Positions 59,474 through 64,000 of a stretch of 64,000 bases of DNA are shown in pieces; within the stretch, counting starts at the first letter, position 1, and every line of letters starts with the position of its first letter. The stretch covers positions 70,069,656 through 70,133,655 of the forward strand of contig CM037780.1 in assembly GCA_021229015.1 (NCBI GenBank), in the 5' to 3' direction. The notes below the pieces were generated by a model. It had not been told where the DNA came from and searched no databases. It saw only the letters and a program-made list of their open reading frames with translations. The position numbers and the translations under genes are program-made. This stretch comes from Solen grandis (Eukaryota > Mollusca > Bivalvia > Adapedonta > Solenidae).

Positions 59474-59552
59474 ATAAAGAGGAGTAACCACTGGTTACCA
59501 AAGACATATAGTGGTTACTTATGGACACCTATGTGTAGAGTGCACTTCTTGG
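59474..59552 (+). CDS. THAP transposase exon 2: Trp and C-x2-H half of the finger
   Basis: Acceptor TTCATGCAG|ATAAAG, phase 0. Reads IKRSNHWLPKTYSG and ends MCRVHFL. It must end with one base of a Gly codon to join exon 3; the only position that fits has GC after it (TTGG|GCCATA), either a GC-AG intron or a mutated donor. Confidence 0.7.
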
Positions 59553-59794
59553 GCCATATATGATATATCGGCCTAAATTGTTTCGCCATCGCACTTACAA
59601 TGTGGATTAAATGGCCCAGACCAGGACCTAAATTTATTTATAAAAAATGTTCTGCCCAGACATATAACCTTTTGATGTTATTTTGTAAGATAGATCTTGT
59701 CATTTTGTCTGAATTCTCGGTGGATTTTGAAACTATTGCATGTAGGATCAACAAGTATTGTTGTTAATATATTTATTTACTTCTATTTTCACAG

Positions 59795-60028
59795 GAAAAC
59801 CCTCAGCTGTACCAGACCACCCAGACTATGTGCCTACACTTTTCGATTTCACCCCAGCACGTTCCTGTCCCAAGAAGACCTTGGATCGGATTAACCGAAA
59901 TGCCAGGCGTAGGTTGCGATTAACACCTGTTAGTGAAGATCTGGCTAGCATCACAGAGATGGATAGGGATACAGCTGCTAGTGCTCTTCTAGACCTTGGT
60001 ACTGACTTGCCGCATTATAAAGAGATTG
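59795..60028 (+). CDS. THAP transposase exon 3
   Basis: Acceptor TTTTCACAG|GAAAAC, donor GATTG|GTAAGT, phase 1 in and out. Starts KPSAVPDHPDYVPTLFDF, closing the THAP domain, then a basic stretch (RINRNARRRLRLTP) and an acidic linker. Confidence 0.8.
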
Positions 60029-60406
60029 GTAAGTTTCCTTTCACTGAGAATTTGAATCATCTCTCTTCTCTCTCAAAAGTAAATGAAAGTTTGTTCTTTT
60101 CAAAGTCATTAGTACAATGTATAAAACTTAAGTAAACAACAAATCACAGAATATTCATTGAAAGGGATATCTCACATTTTTCCATGTAACAATACTTACA
60201 ATGTATTAAAAATTTAACCAAAAATCTTTCAGATACATTAAAAGGTTACTTTCCATCCAGCTATGCCACTGTTAATGTTTCTTTCAGTAAATATAGAAAA
60301 TACTATCCCTCCTTTAAACCAGGGTTCCTGGTAGTGGTAAAGAGTTTCTTTTTAAGCACATAAATGTAATGTACTTGTGTTGATATAAGTATATTCCTAT
60401 TGTCAG

Positions 60407-61388
60407 GCACAGATCCCATGCCACATCCAGTAACTGAGAGCCTATCAAATCTTCAGACAGAGCACAAAAAACTTCAGGACGAGTACCGGAGACTCCTGAC
60501 CGAAAATGAAGAACTTAAGGAAGAGTTATCACGGACTAAGTTCTCATACAAGAACATGGATAACTCAAAGATCAAAACCTATACAGGAATAAGAACAGTG
60601 GAAGGATTTCTCTGGGTTTTTTCCTTAGTGTGTTTTTTAAGAGAATTGGTAAATTATCCCCAGGAGACCAGTTGTTGTTGGTGCTAATGAAATTAAAACC
60701 TTACTAACATTGACTTAGCATTCAGGTTTAGCATTTGTCTTTCAAAAGTATCTAAAGTTTTGAACTTTTCTATCCCTGTAATAGCAGACAGGTTAAGTTT
60801 TCTTATTAAATGGCCAAGTAAAGAGACAGTGCTGAAAAAATTCCCACATCATTCAAGAAACATTACAGAAAATGTCGTGTTATCATTGACTGTAGCCAGA
60901 TTTTTATCCAGAGATCATCAAATCTGGATGCACGATTAAAGACTTGGTCCATTTATAAACATTACAACACACTGAAATCTCTAGTCGGAATCACTCCTTA
61001 TGGCAAGATAAGCTTTTTGTCAGAAACTTACGGAGGGAGAGTGTCTGACAAAGAAATAACTCAAAAGTCTGGATTTTATGACAAACTTGAGTATGGTGAT
61101 CTAGTATTAGCAGATAGAGGATTTCTGATAGCAGAGGATCTTGCAATTCACGGAGCGTCATTAGCCATTCCACCATTTTCAAGGGGAAAGAAACAATTCT
61201 CAGCTAAAGAAGTGGAGTTGTCAAGACGTTTATCCAGGGAGAGGATTCATGTGGAAAGAGCAATTGAGCGCATCAAAAACTTTCATATTCTTAAGCAAGT
61301 TTTGCCCATATCACTGTTGAAGCATTCTGATGACATTTTAGGAATTTGTGCAACCCTAACCAATTTATTGCCAGATCTTGTTAAGTAA
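60407..61388 (+). pseudogene. THAP transposase last exon with frameshifts
   Basis: Acceptor TATTGTCAG|GCACAG. Open to about 60,610, then the homologous reading moves through three frames: LSPGDQLLLVLMKLK, then LTNIDLAFRFSI ... IPVIADRLSFLIKWPSKE, then FKKHYRKCRVIIDC, after which it stays open from about 60,850 to the TAA at 61,386-61,388. The catalytic part retains good coding composition. Confidence 0.8.
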
Positions 61389-61532
61389 AAAACAAGAGGC
61401 CCATGATGGCCCTAAATCGCTCACCTGAGATAAAAAGGTTGACCTAAGGAACATCTGTACCAATTTATTTTAAAATCTGGCCACTAGTTTTGAAGAAGAT
61501 GATTTTTAAAGTTTTCTTTTTTTTTTCTTTTT

Positions 61533-63644
61533 GTTGCCATGGCAACCAGAGTTCTACATGGATCAAGTTTATTTTAACAACTTTTGTGAAGGTTGACCCA
61601 AGGATCATCCCTGCCAAGTTTAATCAAATTCTGTCCAGTGGTTTCAGAGGAAATGTTGATTAAAGTTTTACCTATATACATATGAGGCAAATAAGCCCCG
61701 CCCCTAGCGGCCATGTTTTTTACGGATCAGAAAATTTTTAGCAACTTTGGTAGAGGTTGACCCAAGGAACATCTGTACCAATTTATTTTACTAGATGTGG
61801 GTGTTCCTCGGAACACTTGTGTCGCCTGCATTTAAGCATGTTTGATAAAAGAATTGACTAGAAAATCGATCTTTAAATATTAAAGATAAAATTATTTGAT
61901 TTTTTTTTAAAAAAATTTTCCCCAAAACATTAACTGTAAGAAAAATTATGACGTCATTAAGCACTTATGACGTTAATCATATATATGTTGCAAGTTTGTA
62001 GTCATCATTATCATTATTGAGTTATCATTCTTGTGTACTGCACTCAGACCAATGAGATCTATCTACTATAAATGTTTAAGGCAACACTTCAAATACTTTA
62101 CAAGTTATGCACCACACAAGAATTAAATCCAAAAAAATAAACAAAGGGAAATAACTCCAAAAATACAACAGTTATCATTCTTGCACAATGCACTCCATGA
62201 GATCTTTCCACCTGTGAGGTTTCAAAGTAATACCTCAAATACTTTTCGTGTTATGCTCCAGACAAAAATGAAGTCTGAGTATCAACAAAGGGCAATAACT
62301 CAAGGAAAAAGAGAAACAGAGTTATCATTCACTCAGACCATTGAGATCTATGAAGTTTACCTCAACTACGTTTCAAGTTATGCCCCAGACAAAAATCTGA
62401 AAATCAACAAAGGGAAAAAAATAAAACAGAGTTATCATTCTTATGCACTGCACTACAAATCCATGAGATCTTTCCATCTATGAAGTTTCAAAGCAATATC
62501 TCAAATACTTTTTGAGTTATGCCCTGGACAAAAATTAAGACTGAAAATCAACAAAGGGCAATAACTCAGAAAATATGAAAGTCATGGTTATCATTCTTGT
62601 GCACTGCACTCCACCTCAATGTGATCTATCCATGTTTTAAGTTTCAAGGTGATACCTCAAATACTTTTTGAGTTATGGTCCGGACAAAAATAAAATCTCA
62701 GAATCAACAAAGGGTAATAACTCAGAAAATACGAAAGTCAGAGTTATCATTCTTGTGCACTGCACTCCACCTCAATGTGATCTATCCATGTTTTAAGTTT
62801 CAAGGTGATACCTCAAATACTTTTCGAGTTATGCTCCGGACAAGAAAGTGTGACGCCGACGACGCCGACGACGCCGACGACGACGGACAAAGTGATCCCT
62901 ATGTGTCTGCCATGCTATGCAGGCGACACAAAAATCTGGCCAGTAGTTTTGAAGAAGATGATTTTTAAAATTTTCATTTTTTTTCTTCATTTTGTTGCCA
63001 TGGCAACCAGAGTTCTACATGGATCAAGTTTATTTTAGCAACTTTTGTGAAGGTTGACCCAAGGATCATCCCTGCTAAGTTTAATCAAATTCTGTCCAGT
63101 GGTGTCAGAGGAGATGTTGTTTAAAGGTTTCTCTATATACATATAAGGCAAATAAGCCCCGCCCCTGGCGGCCATGTTTTTTAAGGATCGGAATAATTTT
63201 AGCAACTTTGGTAGAGGTTGACCCAAGGAACATCTGTACCAATTTATTTTAAAATCTGGCCAGTAGTTTTGAAGATGATTTTTAAAGTTTTCATATTTTT
63301 TCTTCTTTTTGTTGCCATGGCAACCAGAGTTCTACATGGATCAAGTTTATTTTAGCAACTTTTGTGAAGGTTGACCCAAGGATCATCCCTGCTAAGTTTA
63401 ATCAAATTCTGTCCAGTGGTGTCAGAGGAGATGTTGTTTAAAGGTTTCTCTATATACATATAAGGCAAATAAGCCCCGCCCCTGGCGGCCATGTTTTTTT
63501 AAGGATCGGAATAATTTTAGCAACTTTGGTAGAGGTTGACCCAAGGAACATCTGTACCAATTTATTTTAAAATCTGGCCAGTAGTTTTGAAGAAGATGAT
63601 TTTTAAAGTTTCCATATTTTTTTTCTTTTTGTTGCCATGGCAAC
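61533..63644. promoter_or_regulatory. RFX X-box-like palindromes inside F1 cores
   Basis: GTTGCCATGGCAAC occurs unchanged at 61,533, 62,994, 63,311 and 63,631, once per F1 core, and also at 56,374 and 43,145. It equals the consensus X-box bound by RFX transcription factors (GTTRCCATGGYAAC). Function is unproven; the motif may be kept only because cores are copied. Confidence 0.35.
61791..62930 (+). repeat. Pearl-like element, family F7, nested in F1
   Basis: Starts CTAGATGTGG with a GTGTTCCTCGGAACAC hairpin (61,801-61,816). TGTGTCGCCTGCAT at 61,818-61,831 is inverted at 62,917-62,930. Five to six ~130-bp cores (AACAAAGGGCAATAACTC, GAGTTATCATTCTTGTGCAC, TTATGCTCCGGACAA) and a (GACGCC)n/(GAC)n tract at 62,851-62,887. 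Cores are related to F4. Confidence 0.85.
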
Positions 63645-63790
63645 CAGAGTTCTACATGGATCAAGTTTATTTTAGCAACTTTTGTGAAGGTTGACCCAAG
63701 GATCATCCCTGCCAAGTTTAATCAAATTCTGTCCAGTGGTTTCAGAGGAGATGTCGTTTAAAGAAACAAAAGTGCTCAGGTGAGCTAAAA

Positions 63791-64000
63791 ATGAAGAAAA
63801 ATTTTAAAAAAAAAAGAAGGATATACCTCTCAGAGGTTATGATGTAAGATGTGACATGATTATGTGCTATGTGATTTGGTGACTTGATGCTTCAAATATA
63901 TGAAGTTAACAATTGTCTATTTTTTCCCAGCATTATCATTTAATGTGTTTTAGGGAGATTGGGACATTGTGCTGAAATAACGAACAAAGGCCAACAGACT
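63791..64000. other. No feature recognised
   Basis: AT-rich sequence to the window end; no exon of BLTP1 recognised. Confidence 0.5.

Larger units (their letters stand above)
59236..61388 (+). pseudogene. THAP-domain DDE transposase, broken (ISL2EU-like)
   Basis: Exons 59,236-59,331 and 59,474-59,552 together form a THAP zinc finger: MVVSCCAPGCTNRYGK gives the C-x4-C pair, WLPKTYSGYLWTPMCRVHF gives the C-x2-H pair, and YVPTLF closes it in the next exon (59,795-60,028). The exon at 60,407 onward carries a coiled coil (LQDEYRRLLTENEELKEEL) and the start of a helix-turn-helix region (YTGIRTVEGFLWVF). The DDE_Tnp_4-type catalytic core keeps its acidic residues: IIDCS (Asp 60,888-60,890), LADRGF (Asp 61,113-61,115), HVERAIERIKNF (Glu 61,254-61,256). 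At least three frameshifts lie between about 60,620 and 60,850, and the 59,552 donor is GC, not GT. These breaks could be decay or sequence errors. Antisense to BLTP1. Confidence 0.85.
61391..63790 (+). repeat. Composite F1 element, copy f, with a nested F7 element
   Basis: Begins AACAAGAGGCCCATGATGGC two bases after the transposase stop codon. At least four ~330-bp cores as in copy d, interrupted by F7 at 61,791-62,930. Ends GTGCTCAGGTGAGC then TAAAAA, but lacks both the GACG microsatellite and the first arm of the end hairpin (GATGTCGTTTAAAGAAACAA precedes GTGCTCAGG). Confidence 0.8.

Noticed and set aside
60570..60850. Programmed frameshifting in the transposase
   Set aside because: Three separate shifts in different directions with no slippery site or downstream structure; decay or sequence error is simpler.

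Overview
This window looks like nuclear DNA of a marine bivalve mollusc. I infer this from three things: one intron-rich animal gene; many interspersed elements built like the bivalve 'pearl'-type repeats (tandem cores of about 110-330 bp, a (GACGG)n-like microsatellite and a 3' hairpin ending in ...GAGCTAAAA); and tRNA-derived SINEs with a MetaSINE-like body. No species can be named from this alone.

The only clear host gene is an internal part of BLTP1 (KIAA1109/Tweek/Csf1), a very large bridge-like lipid transfer protein. I resolve fourteen exons on the minus strand between 54,278 and 30,259, about 2,000 codons, with matching splice phases throughout. Its N-terminal and C-terminal exons are not in the window. 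Four exons each carry a one-base indel. Exon phases prove that the indels are there and their sites point to consensus errors, so the gene is probably intact in the animal.

Layout. 1-830: a decayed transposase-like ORF. 831-8,779: AT-rich, non-coding, with an unusually homopolymer-rich consensus, ending inside a SINE at a 100-N gap. 8,880-19,026: three copies of a 3.3-3.4 kb higher-order satellite unit, each holding ~24-bp minisatellite blocks, SINE-derived sequence and a solo LTR; then a second 100-N gap. 19,127-23,870: a 1.5 kb unit in tandem, the second copy split by a 1.6 kb element. 23,870-30,200: repeats and remnants. 30,259-54,278: BLTP1 exons with introns full of elements, including a 3.6 kb element (36,695-40,310) with 28-bp terminal inverted repeats and about 200 bp of short CGTATATCG-type repeats inside each end. 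54,300-64,000: probably more BLTP1 intron. It holds, on the plus strand, a SWIM zinc-finger fragment and a broken THAP + DDE transposase that may belong to one ISL2EU-like DNA transposon, followed by a large composite repeat with a second element nested in it.

The most interesting signals are the 3.6 kb inverted-repeat element, the shared architecture of about ten unrelated repeat families, and near-consensus RFX X-box palindromes (GTTGCCATGGCAAC and GTTACCATAGCAAC) carried inside the tandem cores of two of those families. No tRNA, rRNA or CRISPR locus is supported.
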